Source: an uncultured Peptococcaceae bacterium
Lineage (GTDB): Bacteria; Bacillota; Peptococcia; Peptococcales; Peptococcaceae
Direction: 5' to 3'
Length of the DNA stretch: 48,436 bases
Assembly (NCBI GenBank): GCA_958451915.1
Contig: CAUDRX010000002.1
Location: 1 to 48,436, forward strand
The first letter of the stretch is position 1. Every line of letters starts with the position of its first letter. Below the pieces are notes generated by a model, which was not told the origin of the DNA, made no database searches, and saw only the letters and a list, made by a program, of their open reading frames with translations. This document shows, one piece after another, positions 16,003 through 24,017 of this stretch. The position numbers and the translations under genes are program-made.

Positions 16003-17310
16003 TCACCGTCCTTCCATAAAGCGCAGGTCATAGGTCCCTAATACAAAATCCTGTTCGCTGATCAAAGCCAGCTGTTCTTCGATGTTCGTGGCCACCCCTT
16101 CGATGACGAGCTCACAGAGCGCGGCACGCATCTTGCGCACCGCTTCATCACGGTCGCTGGCCCAGACGATGAGTTTGCCGAGCATGGAATCGTAGAATGG
16201 CGAGATCATGCCGCCCTGGACCAGGAAGGTATCAAACCGGACAAATGGACCGCCCGGCACATGGAGCATCGTCACTTTACCGGTGGAGCGCGCATTGATG
16301 CGGCACTCGATGGAAGCACCGCGCATCATCACATCCTCCTGAGTAAAGCTGAGAGGAATGCCTGCAGCCGCGCGAATCTGCCACTTGACCAGATCAACGC
16401 CGCTGAGCATCTCTGTGACACCATGCTCGACCTGAAGACGCAGGTTCATCTCCATGAACCAGAAATGACCATTCTGATCGAGCAAAAATTCCAGCGTGCC
16501 CAGTCCTACATAACCAATGGCGCGCACAGCATCGGCGATCTTGGCGATGAGCGCCTCACGCATCGCCGGTGTCACCGCTGGCGAAGGACCTTCCTCGATG
16601 AGCTTCTGATGACGCAGCTGCACGGAACAATCACGCTCACCGAGACAGACGACATGACCAAACTCATCAGCGATGATCTGAAATTCGACATGTCGCGCCG
16701 GATAAACGCATTTTTCCAGATAGAGTGCCCCATCCCCAAAGGCGGCGCGGCTCTCTGCCACTGCAGTGGCGTAGACCTGGCTCAGCTCATCGGCTGAAGT
16801 GACCATGCGGATGCCGCGGCCGCCGCCGCCCGAACGGGCTTTCAGCATCACCGGATATCCGATCTCATCTGCCTGGCGCACGGCGTCATCGGCATCTGCC
16901 AATGGCTCGGTACCCGGGATGATCGGCAGACCGGCCTCTTTCATCATGGTCTTGATCTTTGATTTATCACTCAACGCTTTCATCGTTGCCGCAGGGGCGC
17001 CGATGAAAACAAGGTCGTTCTCTTCACACATCGCGGCAAAGTGGTCGTTCTCCGAAAGGAATCCATAGCCTGGATGGATCGCCACTGCCCCGGTCGCGAT
17101 GGCTGCACTGATAATGCGTTCCTCATTGAGATAGCTGTCAGTGCTCGCCGCCGGACCGATGCAGATGGCTTCATCGGCCAGTGCCGTATGCAGTGCCTCC
17201 CGGTCTGCTTCAGAGTAGACCGCCACAGTGGCAATGCCCATCTCCTTGCAGGCACGGATGATGCGCACGGCGATCTCGCCGCGATTGGCAATCAAAATCT
17301 TTGTAAACAT
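16003..17310 (-). CDS. accC: Biotin carboxylase subunit of acetyl-CoA carboxylase
   Basis: A 435-residue ATP-grasp enzyme that carboxylates the biotin on AccB using ATP and bicarbonate. Features are the N-terminal domain beginning KILIANRGEIAVRIIRA, the glycine-rich ATP loop GGGGRGIRM, the metal site FMEMNLRLQVEHGVTE, and the C-terminal biotin carboxylase domain. Position of Met: ATG at 17310 with GGAG 7 bases upstream, overlapping nothing but placed directly after the fabZ stop (17312). Near full length for the family (about 445). Confidence 0.96.
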   Translation of the reverse strand: MFTKILIANRGEIAVRIIRACKEMGIATVAVYSEADREALHTALADEAICIGPAASTDSYLNEERIISAAIATGAVAIHPGYGFLSENDHFAAMCEENDLVFIGAPAATMKALSDKSKIKTMMKEAGLPIIPGTEPLADADDAVRQADEIGYPVMLKARSGGGGRGIRMVTSADELSQVYATAVAESRAAFGDGALYLEKCVYPARHVEFQIIADEFGHVVCLGERDCSVQLRHQKLIEEGPSPAVTPAMREALIAKIADAVRAIGYVGLGTLEFLLDQNGHFWFMEMNLRLQVEHGVTEMLSGVDLVKWQIRAAAGIPLSFTQEDVMMRGASIECRINARSTGKVTMLHVPGGPFVRFDTFLVQGGMISPFYDSMLGKLIVWASDRDEAVRKMRAALCELVIEGVATNIEEQLALISEQDFVLGTYDLRFMEGR

Positions 17311-17311
17311 A

Positions 17312-17728
17312 TCATTGCTCCACGATGGCAAAGGAAAAATCGGCTTTCACACACAGGGTGTCACCGACATACCCGCTGCCTTCTGCAAAATAGAATGCGC
17401 CCATATGACGCTTGATGTGACACTTTGTTGTAAAGGTATCGCCAGGACGCACCGGCGCCTTGAACTTGACCTTGTCGAGGCCGGTGTACATCGGCAGCCT
17501 GCCTTCTGTCATCTGGTCGCGAAGAAGGATGCATGCTGACTGCGCCAGCATCTCACAGAGGATCACCCCCGGCACAACAGGATTGCCAGGGAAATGCCCC
17601 TGAAGGAACCATTCGTCGCCACGCACATGGTAGGTGCCGATGGCCTCTTCACCTTCCTGCACGACTTCGTCGACTAAGAGCATATTATCGCGGTGCGGCA
17701 GGATGCTCTTGATCTCCTCTTGGTTCAT
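17312..17728 (-). CDS. fabZ: (3R)-hydroxyacyl-ACP dehydratase
   Basis: A 138-residue hot-dog-fold dehydratase that removes water from 3-hydroxyacyl-ACP in the elongation cycle. It opens with the family's ILPHRDNMLLVDEV, and its catalytic pair is the His of HFPGNPVVPG and the Glu of VILCEMLAQ. The ATG overlaps the accB stop as ATGA. With FabK in the same operon, unsaturated fatty acids would need another isomerase/dehydratase (FabM or a FabN-like enzyme) or none; nothing in this window supplies it. Confidence 0.95.
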   Translation of the reverse strand: MNQEEIKSILPHRDNMLLVDEVVQEGEEAIGTYHVRGDEWFLQGHFPGNPVVPGVILCEMLAQSACILLRDQMTEGRLPMYTGLDKVKFKAPVRPGDTFTTKCHIKRHMGAFYFAEGSGYVGDTLCVKADFSFAIVEQ

Positions 17729-18174
17729 ACATCCATCTCCTTTATACGGAATAGCTCAGTGCCATATTCCACGAGCTGACCATTGCTCACACAGATCGCT
17801 TCGATGACACCATCGTTCTCAGCGGTGACTTCGTTCATCAGCTTCATGGATTCGATGATGCAAAGGGTATCGCCCTTATGCACCTGATCACCGACTTTGA
17901 CGAACGGTTCATCTTCTTCTGTCGGTGCAGCATAAAAGACGCCGACCATTGGAGATTTGAAGCTGGTGGTCTTATAGGACAGATTTGTCGCGACCGGCGC
18001 AGCCTCCGGGCGTACCACCGGCACCGCAGCAGCCGGCGCACCATCACCGCTGCGGATGATGGTCGGCTGGTCGCATTCCAGGCGGAAATAGCCGCGTTCT
18101 TCATCGATCTCGATGCCAGTGAGGCCAAGCTCTTTCATCAACGCTGCATATTTTCTGATCGTCTGTTCATTCAT
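17725..18174 (-). CDS. accB: Biotin carboxyl carrier protein of acetyl-CoA carboxylase
   Basis: A 149-residue carrier. The N-terminal domain (1-60) is followed by a short Ala/Pro-rich linker (GDGAPAAAVPVVRPEAAP) and the C-terminal biotinyl domain (about 75-149), with the biotinylated lysine in ESMKLMNEV. The ATG at 18174 has AAAGG about 10 bases upstream; a GTG three codons earlier overlaps the fabF stop and is less likely. Confidence 0.95.
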   Translation of the reverse strand: MNEQTIRKYAALMKELGLTGIEIDEERGYFRLECDQPTIIRSGDGAPAAAVPVVRPEAAPVATNLSYKTTSFKSPMVGVFYAAPTEEDEPFVKVGDQVHKGDTLCIIESMKLMNEVTAENDGVIEAICVSNGQLVEYGTELFRIKEMDV

Positions 18175-18179
18175 AGGTC

Positions 18180-19421
18180 TCACACCTTTCTAAAGGCCAG
18201 GCAGGCATTGTGTCCGCCAAAGCCCAGAGAATTGGAGAGGCAGAGGTCGATGTCTGCCTCTACGGCCTTGTTTGGCACATAATTGAGGTCACAGGCTGGA
18301 TCAGGCTGTTCCAGATTGATGGTTGGCGGGATCACACCTGTCTCCAGCACCTTCAGACAAACGACTGCTTCGATGGCGCCAGCGGCCCCAAGGAGATGGC
18401 CAGTCATCGACTTGGTGGAACTGATGAGCGCCTCACGCGCTTTTTCTTCACCGAGGGCCGTCTTGATGGCGATGGTCTCACCGGAATCGTTCATCGGTGT
18501 ACCAGTCCCATGGGCATTGACATAGACACGGTCTTCCGGCTTGTAGCCAGCTTCTGCCATGGCTTCCTGCATGGCGCGGGCGCCGCCTGCGGCATCCGGA
18601 GCCGGAGATGTCATATGATAAGCGTCACAGGTCGAACCATAGCCCACAAGCTCGCCATAGATCCTGGCACCGCGGGCAACTGCATGCTCGTATTCTTCGA
18701 GCACGAGGGCGGCTGCCCCTTCGCCGATGACAAAGCCGCCGCGACGGGCGTCAAATGGCAGAGAAGCAGCGTTTGGATCCTCCGAGGTGGACAGAGCATG
18801 CATATTGACGAATCCTGCCACGCCGAGCGGATTGACTGCGGCGTCGGTGCCGCCGGTGATGACAGCATCGGCATAACCATGACGGATCTGTCGCATGGCT
18901 TCGCCGATCGCATTGGAACCGGAGGCACAGGCGGTCACCGCCGGCATAGCCGCACTCTGGCAGTTATAGCGGATAGCGATCTCACCAGCTGCCATGTTGG
19001 CGATCATCATCGGGATGCAGTATGGAGAGACACGGCCCGGCCCCTTTTCCAGGAGCTTGCTCTGCTCCTTGGTGAGGGTATTGATACCGCCGATGCCAGT
19101 ACCAAAATAGACACCGAGACGAGTTGGATCGAGGGTACCAACCACGCCGCTCTCTTCCACCGCCTGTGTCGCAGCGGCAACAGCCAGCTGCGTGAAGCGG
19201 TCGCTTCGCAGGATCTCCTGCTTGGACATGTAATCGCGGGGTTCGAAGTTTTTGACTTCGCCCGCGACCTTTGCTTTATAATCTGTGGTATCAAAAAGGG
19301 TGATCGGGCCGATACCGTTGACACCGTTCACCAGATTGTTCCACGCTTCATCAGGGTTATTGCCGACTGGGGATACAACACCGATCCCAGTAACAACGAC
19401 CCGACGTATTTCCTTATTCAT
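18180..19421 (-). CDS. fabF: Beta-ketoacyl-ACP synthase II
   Basis: A 413-residue condensing enzyme that extends acyl-ACP with malonyl-ACP. The catalytic triad is Cys in TACASGSNAIG, His in NAHGTGTPMND and His in TGHLLGAAGAIEA. FabF is the only condensing enzyme in this operon; fabH, which starts synthesis from acetyl-CoA, is missing here and must lie elsewhere or be replaced. Start at 19421 follows an AAGGAGG site, 15 bases after fabG. Confidence 0.97.
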   Translation of the reverse strand: MNKEIRRVVVTGIGVVSPVGNNPDEAWNNLVNGVNGIGPITLFDTTDYKAKVAGEVKNFEPRDYMSKQEILRSDRFTQLAVAAATQAVEESGVVGTLDPTRLGVYFGTGIGGINTLTKEQSKLLEKGPGRVSPYCIPMMIANMAAGEIAIRYNCQSAAMPAVTACASGSNAIGEAMRQIRHGYADAVITGGTDAAVNPLGVAGFVNMHALSTSEDPNAASLPFDARRGGFVIGEGAAALVLEEYEHAVARGARIYGELVGYGSTCDAYHMTSPAPDAAGGARAMQEAMAEAGYKPEDRVYVNAHGTGTPMNDSGETIAIKTALGEEKAREALISSTKSMTGHLLGAAGAIEAVVCLKVLETGVIPPTINLEQPDPACDLNYVPNKAVEADIDLCLSNSLGFGGHNACLAFRKV

Positions 19422-19436
19422 ACAAAGCCTCCTTAC

Positions 19437-20168
19437 TCACATCGCCATGCCGCCGTCGACGCGCAGCACCTCACCAGTGATGTATGCCGCATCTGCCAAA
19501 AACAGGATGGCATCTGCCACTTCTTCTGCCTCGCCGGCACGGGCCAGGGGGATCATCTTCATCCATGGGCTGTCTTCGCCGCCCAGATCCCTGGTCATAT
19601 CTGTTGCAATAAACCCTGGTGCGACTGCGTTGCAGCGGATGTTCTTGGCTGCCAGTTCCTTGGCCACCGATTTCGTCATACCGACGATGCCCGCCTTGGA
19701 CGCCGAATAATTGACCTGTCCAGGATTACCGACCAGACCAACGACAGAAGACACGTTGACGATGCTGCCCCCCTTATTGCGGATGAAGACATTTGAACAA
19801 TGGCGGATCATATTGAACGTGCCTTTGAGATTCGTGTTGATGACATCATCAAAATCACTCTCGCGCATCATCGCCAGCAGCTTGTCGCGGGTGATGCCAG
19901 CACAGTTGATGAGAATGTCAATGGTGCCAAAATCCGCTTTTACGGCCGCCACAGTCTCCTTGGCCTGAGCAAAATCGGCCACGTCGCACTGATAGATCTC
20001 GGCTTTGACGCCGGCTTCGCGGCAACGGCTGCAGGTCGCTTCAGCGGCCTCGGTGTTGCCGGCATAGATGATTGCAACATCGGCGCCCTGTTCGGCCAGC
20101 CTGATCGCCGTTGCAGCGCCGATACCACGGGAGCCGCCAGTTACAAGAGCTTTCTTTCCTTTGATCAT
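19437..20168 (-). CDS. fabG: 3-oxoacyl-ACP reductase
   Basis: A 243-residue short-chain dehydrogenase that reduces 3-oxoacyl-ACP with NADPH. It has the cofactor loop GGSRGIG, the NNAG-equivalent INCAG, and catalytic Ser (NVSSVVG), Tyr and Lys (YSASKAG). The C-terminal YITGEVLRVDGGMAM is typical of FabG. Its ATG overlaps the fabD stop as ATGA. Confidence 0.96.
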   Translation of the reverse strand: MIKGKKALVTGGSRGIGAATAIRLAEQGADVAIIYAGNTEAAEATCSRCREAGVKAEIYQCDVADFAQAKETVAAVKADFGTIDILINCAGITRDKLLAMMRESDFDDVINTNLKGTFNMIRHCSNVFIRNKGGSIVNVSSVVGLVGNPGQVNYSASKAGIVGMTKSVAKELAAKNIRCNAVAPGFIATDMTRDLGGEDSPWMKMIPLARAGEAEEVADAILFLADAAYITGEVLRVDGGMAM

Positions 20169-21079
20169 GCCTTTACCTCCGTGATGATCTTCCCGATCTC
20201 TTCCACTGTATTGGTCGTGTAGCGGCGCACATTTCCGTCAATGCGTTTGATCATGCCGCAAAGGGTATCGCCAGGGCCGATCTCGATAAAGGTATCGACC
20301 CCGCCAGCGATCATATGGCGCACGCTCGTTTCCCAGCGCACTGGATGGGCCATCTGTTTGGAAAGGTCTGTGACCACATCTGCTGCGTAGACGTCTCCAC
20401 TGTGGTTAGCGTAGACCGGACACATCAGCGGCTGGAAAGCCATAGCCGCAAGCTTTTCATCAAAAGCCTGGGCCGCCTCTTTCATGAAAGGTGAATGAAA
20501 ACCGCCCTTGACTTTCAGCGGTACAGCACGGCCGCCGGCGGCCTTGACTGCCTTCATGAAATCTTTCATCTCATCGGCCAGACCCGAGCAGGAGACCTGC
20601 CCCGGGCAGTTGAAATTGACTGGATAGACGTTATCAAAACCAAGAGCGATCTTTTCAACTTCTTCAGCAGAGAGCTTCAGCACCGCTGCCATGGCAGTCG
20701 GCTGTGCTTCGGCTGCAGCCTGCATCAGCGCGCCGCGCGCACAGACAAGCTGGAACATCGCTTTAAAATCTGCAGCACCGGCATAAGAAAGGGCCGCCAG
20801 CTCACCTAATGAAAAGCCAGCCGCCACATCTGCCTGGATACCGCTCGCGGCAAGTGCCGCCGCAGTCGCTGCTTCCACGACAAACATGTCCGGCTGGGTG
20901 TTCTTGGTCTCCTGGAGCACCGCTTCGTCACTGCCAAAGCACTCCGTAAGAGTACCGGGACGAAGGCGCTCCGCCTCATCGAATACCGCCCTGGCGGCGG
21001 CATTCGTCTCATACAGATCTTTGCCCATGCCAGCATGCTGCGCGCCCTGACCGGCAAAAACAAATGCTATCTTACCCAC
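20165..21079 (-). CDS. fabD: Malonyl-CoA:ACP acyltransferase
   Basis: A 304-residue transferase that loads malonate onto ACP. Motifs are FAGQGAQHAGMG at the N-terminus, the nucleophile in GFSLGELAAL, and the catalytic His in GGFHSPFM. The start is GTG at 21079 with AAAGGAG 7 bases upstream; it overlaps the end of fabK by 13 bases. Confidence 0.95.
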   Translation of the reverse strand: MGKIAFVFAGQGAQHAGMGKDLYETNAAARAVFDEAERLRPGTLTECFGSDEAVLQETKNTQPDMFVVEAATAAALAASGIQADVAAGFSLGELAALSYAGAADFKAMFQLVCARGALMQAAAEAQPTAMAAVLKLSAEEVEKIALGFDNVYPVNFNCPGQVSCSGLADEMKDFMKAVKAAGGRAVPLKVKGGFHSPFMKEAAQAFDEKLAAMAFQPLMCPVYANHSGDVYAADVVTDLSKQMAHPVRWETSVRHMIAGGVDTFIEIGPGDTLCGMIKRIDGNVRRYTTNTVEEIGKIITEVKA

Positions 21080-22011
21080 TGAGATGCTCCTTTCAGGAGA
21101 GCTTCACCTTCCGTGACAACTTCACGGATGATCTCAGCGGCAGGCTGCTCCTTTGTCACAAGGGCACAGGATTCACCAGCCATGAAACAGCCTTCGTCAC
21201 TGTTGCCTTCTTTCACGGCCTTGCGCAGCGCACCGGCACCCATGGCTTCGAGTGCTTCGTCGCTCATGCCGCCATATTCCGCCTTCATGTATTCACGGGT
21301 AAAGCTCGTGCGCAGACTGCGCACTGGATGACCGAGGCGCTTGCCAGTGACAGCAGTGCTGCGGTCATTGGCTTTGAGGATCTTTTTCTTATATTCTTCA
21401 TGGATGCCGCATTCTTCGGCACTCAGGAAGCGTGTGCCCATCTGCACCCCGCAGGCCCCCAGCATGAAGGATGCCGCAAAACCACGGCCATCAGCGATAC
21501 CGCCGGCAGCCAGCACAGGGATATCGACCGCATCAGCGATCAATGGTACAAGCACCATGGTGTTGAGTTCGCCGACATGGCCGCCACTCTCGCCGCCTTC
21601 GGCGATCACTGCGTCAGCCCCCAGTCGCTGCATAAGCTTGGCCAGGGCCACAGAAGCGACGACAGGAATGACCCTGATACCAACCGCTTTCCATGCTTCA
21701 ATATACTTGGATGGATTGCCAGCTCCGGTAGTGACCACAGCCACCTTTTCTTCGCACACGAGCTGGGCCACTTCATCGGCCGATGGGCTCATCAGCATGA
21801 TATTGACGCCGAATGGCTTGTCAGTCAGGGATTTGGCGATATGGATCTCCTCACGCACAACATCCACTGGCGCATTGCCGGCGGCGATGATGCCAAGACC
21901 ACCGCCGTTCGACACTGCCGCTGCCAGTCTGCCATCGGCGACCCATGCCATCCCGCCCTGAAAGACTGGGTATTCGATCCCCAGCATCTCTGTGATCGGT
22001 GTGTTGATCAT
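21067..22011 (-). CDS. fabK: Enoyl-ACP reductase II (FMN-dependent, FabK type)
   Basis: A 314-residue TIM-barrel flavoprotein that performs the last step of each elongation cycle with NAD(P)H and FMN. The sequence opens ITEMLGIEYPVFQGGMAWVA and carries GGGLGIIAAGN, the FMN-phosphate motif AAGGIADGRG, and GTRFLSAEEC. FabK replaces FabI and is not inhibited by triclosan in known cases. It follows acpP by 15 bases, the arrangement seen in streptococci and several Clostridia. Confidence 0.95.
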   Translation of the reverse strand: MINTPITEMLGIEYPVFQGGMAWVADGRLAAAVSNGGGLGIIAAGNAPVDVVREEIHIAKSLTDKPFGVNIMLMSPSADEVAQLVCEEKVAVVTTGAGNPSKYIEAWKAVGIRVIPVVASVALAKLMQRLGADAVIAEGGESGGHVGELNTMVLVPLIADAVDIPVLAAGGIADGRGFAASFMLGACGVQMGTRFLSAEECGIHEEYKKKILKANDRSTAVTGKRLGHPVRSLRTSFTREYMKAEYGGMSDEALEAMGAGALRKAVKEGNSDEGCFMAGESCALVTKEQPAAEIIREVVTEGEALLKGASQWVR

Positions 22012-22026
22012 GAGTGCGCCTCTTTC

Positions 22027-22248
22027 TTACTTCTGAAGCTTTTCGACGAAGTTGACGAGATCACCGACGGTCTCAACCTTTTCGTCCAATTCGATGGAAA
22101 TGTCAAGCTTGTCTTCGAGTTCCATCAGAAGGTCAACGGTATCGAGAGAATCGATCCCAAGATCATGAAAGGTGCTTTCCATCTTGATCTCGGAAGGATC
22201 ACATTCGAGACGATCTGCCAATAATTCCTGTACTGCTTCAAATACCAT
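22027..22248 (-). CDS. acpP: Acyl carrier protein
   Basis: A 73-residue acidic four-helix protein. The phosphopantetheine attachment serine is in DLGIDSLDTVDLLM. The ATG at 22248 is used because GGAGG stands 8 bases before it; an upstream ATG includes that ribosome binding site. It is the first gene of the fab-acc operon and carries all intermediates. Confidence 0.96.
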   Translation of the reverse strand: MVFEAVQELLADRLECDPSEIKMESTFHDLGIDSLDTVDLLMELEDKLDISIELDEKVETVGDLVNFVEKLQK

Positions 22249-22271
22249 GATTTTTTCCTCCATATCTATGC

Positions 22272-22308
22272 GCCGGTCGCCGGTTGGGATTTTTGGTTTG
22301 GCGCCGGC
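22272..22308 (-). other. Hairpin in the acpP 5' untranslated leader
   Basis: The arms at 22272-22281 and 22300-22308 pair over 9 GC bp with one bulged base, in the leader about 26-62 bases downstream of the predicted start. No U tract follows, so it is not a terminator by itself. It might stabilise the mRNA or serve as a binding element. Confidence 0.55.
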
Positions 22309-22311
22309 TTC

Positions 22312-22329
22312 TTATTGATTTTTCAACAA
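22312..22329. promoter_or_regulatory. MarR/FabT-type operator 1
   Basis: TTATTGA-TTTT-TCAACAA is a near-perfect palindrome with TTGA-N4-TCAA core. Its centre is about 14 bp downstream of the predicted acpP start. It is almost the reverse complement of operator 2, differing only in the centre. Confidence 0.7.
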
Positions 22330-22340
22330 ACGACATGGTT

Positions 22341-22369
22341 ATTCTACTCGCAACTTGTTGAATTGTCAA
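22341..22369 (-). promoter_or_regulatory. Sigma-A promoter of the acp-fab-acc operon
   Basis: TTGACA (22364-22369), a 17-bp spacer and TAGAAT (22341-22346) give a strong consensus promoter with start near 22334, 86 bases ahead of acpP. Its -35 hexamer lies inside operator 2. Confidence 0.88.
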
Positions 22370-22372
22370 TAA
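22355..22372. promoter_or_regulatory. MarR/FabT-type operator 2
   Basis: TTGTTGA-ATTG-TCAATAA is a palindrome covering the -35 hexamer of the fab promoter, so occupancy would block polymerase. Its centre is 43 bp (about four helical turns) from that of operator 1, suitable for cooperative binding of two dimers. Confidence 0.7.
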
Positions 22373-22465
22373 GGCCTCCCGGATTTTGTGTATCTTGACA
22401 AAATCTCAACATTTTCCCATCGTATTACGTGATGTCATTTTAGAAATATGTAAAATATCAGCAAT

Positions 22466-22485
22466 AAAAAAACGCAACGAAAGAT
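22466..22485 (-). terminator. Left half of a terminator split by the IS
   Basis: The AAAAAA-CGCAACGA arm (22467-22480) pairs with the arm at 23991-24004 across the 1.5-kb IS. Joining 22485 to 23992 (keeping one GAT copy) gives a 13-bp stem with one mismatch, an AAGA tetraloop and a T tract in both directions. It was the terminator after the CcsA-like gene. Confidence 0.8.
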
Positions 22486-22511
22486 TGAACTGTCCCCAAA
22501 AAGTTGGACAC
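22486..22511. repeat. IS left terminal inverted repeat
   Basis: A 26-bp end starting TGAACTGTCCCC and ending GGACAC; pairs imperfectly with 23963-23988. It lies 9 bases beyond the orfB stop. Confidence 0.88.
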
Positions 22512-22519
22512 TATAAAAA

Positions 22520-23421
22520 TTAAATAGCTTGTTTTGCTAAGGATTGGCATCTGTACTCCACAGGTGTCAATCCTTTTAACTTTTCCGTGATCCTTTTCGT
22601 GTTGTAATAGATGATGTACTCTTCCATCGCATGCCTTAGATCATCTAATGTTTTGAACTCAGCCTCATGTCCATAGAACATCTCATTTTTCATAATCCCA
22701 AAGAAATTCTCCATCGGCGAATTGTCCATGCAGTTTCCCTTGCGCGACATAGATTGAATGATGTTTCGCTCTGCCAACGACCGGTGATAGGCTTGCATCT
22801 GGTATTGCCAACCTTGGTCCGAATGGAAAATGAGCCCTTCAAGATCATCATATTGGTCAAAGGCTTTCGTTAACATGTCTTGTATCTGAGCATAGTTGGG
22901 CGACTCTGAGATTTTGTAAGCAACGATCTCTCTATGGTGCATATCCAGGATGGTAGAAAGATAAAGTTTCCCAGCCGGGATACGAAACATGCTGACATCT
23001 GTTGTCCATTTCTCATTACAGGATGTGGTAAAAAATTGCGCTCATAGTAGGTTTTGTGATTTTCTTCATCCACGATTTTATCTAATAACTGATTCTTTGT
23101 TGTACCATTCAGATCTCCCTGGTAAGAATGATACTTCATTTTTGGTCGTTTACCTTTTAATCCAAGCTTATCCATGAGCCGACGCACTTTTTTCTTATTC
23201 ACCAGAAAACCTTTGTTACGCAATTCCAGGGTGATACGACGAAATCCATAGCACCCTTTGTTGTCGTTAAAGATTTCTGCAATGAGCTGCATAAGGTCTT
23301 TGTTCTTTTCATCCTTGTCTTTCTTACTGAACTGATAATAGTACGTAGAACGACTGAGATGAGCGATCTTGAGTAAGAATTTGAGCGGAAACATTTGCCG
23401 TAGTTCAGAAACGACGATCAC
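22520..23421 (-). pseudogene. IS3-family transposase OrfB (DDE), frameshifted
   Basis: The N-terminal part (23421 down to about 23033) has the HTH_21 segment HLSRSTYYYQ and the GCYGFRRITLELRNKG motif. The C-terminal part (to 22520) holds the RNase H-like domain: first Asp in KWTTDVSMF, second in FHSDQGWQYQ, and Glu in NSPMENFFGIMKNE, ending TPVEYRCQSLAKQAI. The two parts are in different frames. A run of six T in the coding strand near 23033-23038 needs one more T to read ERNFFTTSCNEKW, so one base has been lost. The break falls just before the first catalytic Asp. The orfA-orfB junction itself (GTGA overlap at 23418-23421 with AAAAAG) fits the normal programmed -1 shift. Confidence 0.88.
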
Positions 23422-23939
23422 TTTTTCTTCTGTTCACGCTCCTTCCGCGCTTGAACCACGGCTCGTAATTTTTTTAAGTAAGCGTTCTCAGCTTCCAGAT
23501 AGAGATTTTTTTCTTCAAGATATTTAACCTTTTCCTCTGGAGTCATATCGTCGTAAGGTTTGATGGATGGTTTTGGATGTTGTTTCATAGTCGTAGGCCT
23601 CCCACGTTTTTTCTCTATGATAACATATCCATTGGCTTTGTAGGAACGGATCCAACTGCGAAGCAGACCAGGATCTGGGAGACCAAATTCGATAGCAGTT
23701 GAGCGGATGCCTTGGTGGTCGATGAGAACGCGATTGATGATCTGAAGTTTAAGGCTGGACGAATAATAGCGGTTTTTATCTTGCCGAAGAATGTCCGGGC
23801 TATGTTTGTCAATGAGGCGACAGAGATACTCGATCCCACTTTTGTTAATGCCATATTCAAGAGCAAGTTGTGAGATGGTATGGCCTGCCTGGCGTTTGGC
23901 ATATATGTCGAGTTTTTGTTGTCTGGTTAATTTTGACAA
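23418..23939 (-). CDS. IS3-family transposase OrfA (InsJ-like)
   Basis: A 173-residue DNA-binding subunit. It has an N-terminal HTH (SKLTRQQKLDIYAKRQAG, SQLALEYGI), a second HTH (STAIEFGLPDPGLLRSWIRSY), a basic GRPTT hook, and a C-terminal leucine-rich coiled coil (EKVKYLEEKNLYLEAENAYLKKL) for multimerisation. A TTG at 23937-23939 with GGGGG 8 bases upstream is the likely start. The gene ends at AAG-TGA, where a slippery G-AAA-AAG allows a -1 shift into orfB. Confidence 0.88.
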   Translation of the reverse strand: MSKLTRQQKLDIYAKRQAGHTISQLALEYGINKSGIEYLCRLIDKHSPDILRQDKNRYYSSSLKLQIINRVLIDHQGIRSTAIEFGLPDPGLLRSWIRSYKANGYVIIEKKRGRPTTMKQHPKPSIKPYDDMTPEEKVKYLEEKNLYLEAENAYLKKLRAVVQARKEREQKKK

Positions 23940-23962
23940 TAGAAATACCCCCAATAATTCGG

Positions 23963-23988
23963 GTGTCCAAATTATTGGGGGCACGTCA
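23963..23988. repeat. IS right terminal inverted repeat
   Basis: Read on the minus strand it begins TGACGTGCCCCC and ends GGACAC, matching the left end at 20 of 26 positions. It is followed by the GAT target duplicate. Confidence 0.88.
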
Positions 23989-24004
23989 GATCGCTGCGTT
24001 TTTT
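23989..24004 (-). terminator. Right half of a terminator split by the IS
   Basis: GATCGCTGCGTTTTTT: after the GAT duplicate, the arm pairs with 22467-22480. It is only 14 bases past the stop of the gene at 24018. In its present form the hairpin cannot form locally, so upstream transcripts may run into the IS. Confidence 0.8.
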
Positions 24005-24017
24005 ATAATATATTTCC

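Larger units (their letters stand above)
22486..23988 (-). mobile_element. IS3-family (IS150-like) insertion sequence, 1503 bp
   Basis: The ends are imperfect inverted repeats: TGAACTGTCCCC... at 22486 and, on the other strand, TGACGTGCCCCC... at 23988. Twenty of the outer 26 bases match. A 3-bp direct repeat GAT flanks the element (22483-22485 and 23989-23991), the target duplication expected for IS3. Two overlapping genes encode an InsJ-like OrfA and a DDE OrfB on the minus strand. OrfB is frameshifted, so the copy is probably unable to move on its own. AT content is higher than that of the neighbours, which fits recent transfer. Confidence 0.93.

Noticed and set aside
22990..23060. Programmed frameshift within OrfB
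   Set aside because: IS3 elements shift at the orfA-orfB junction, where a suitable site exists; the T6 run is better explained by a base loss.
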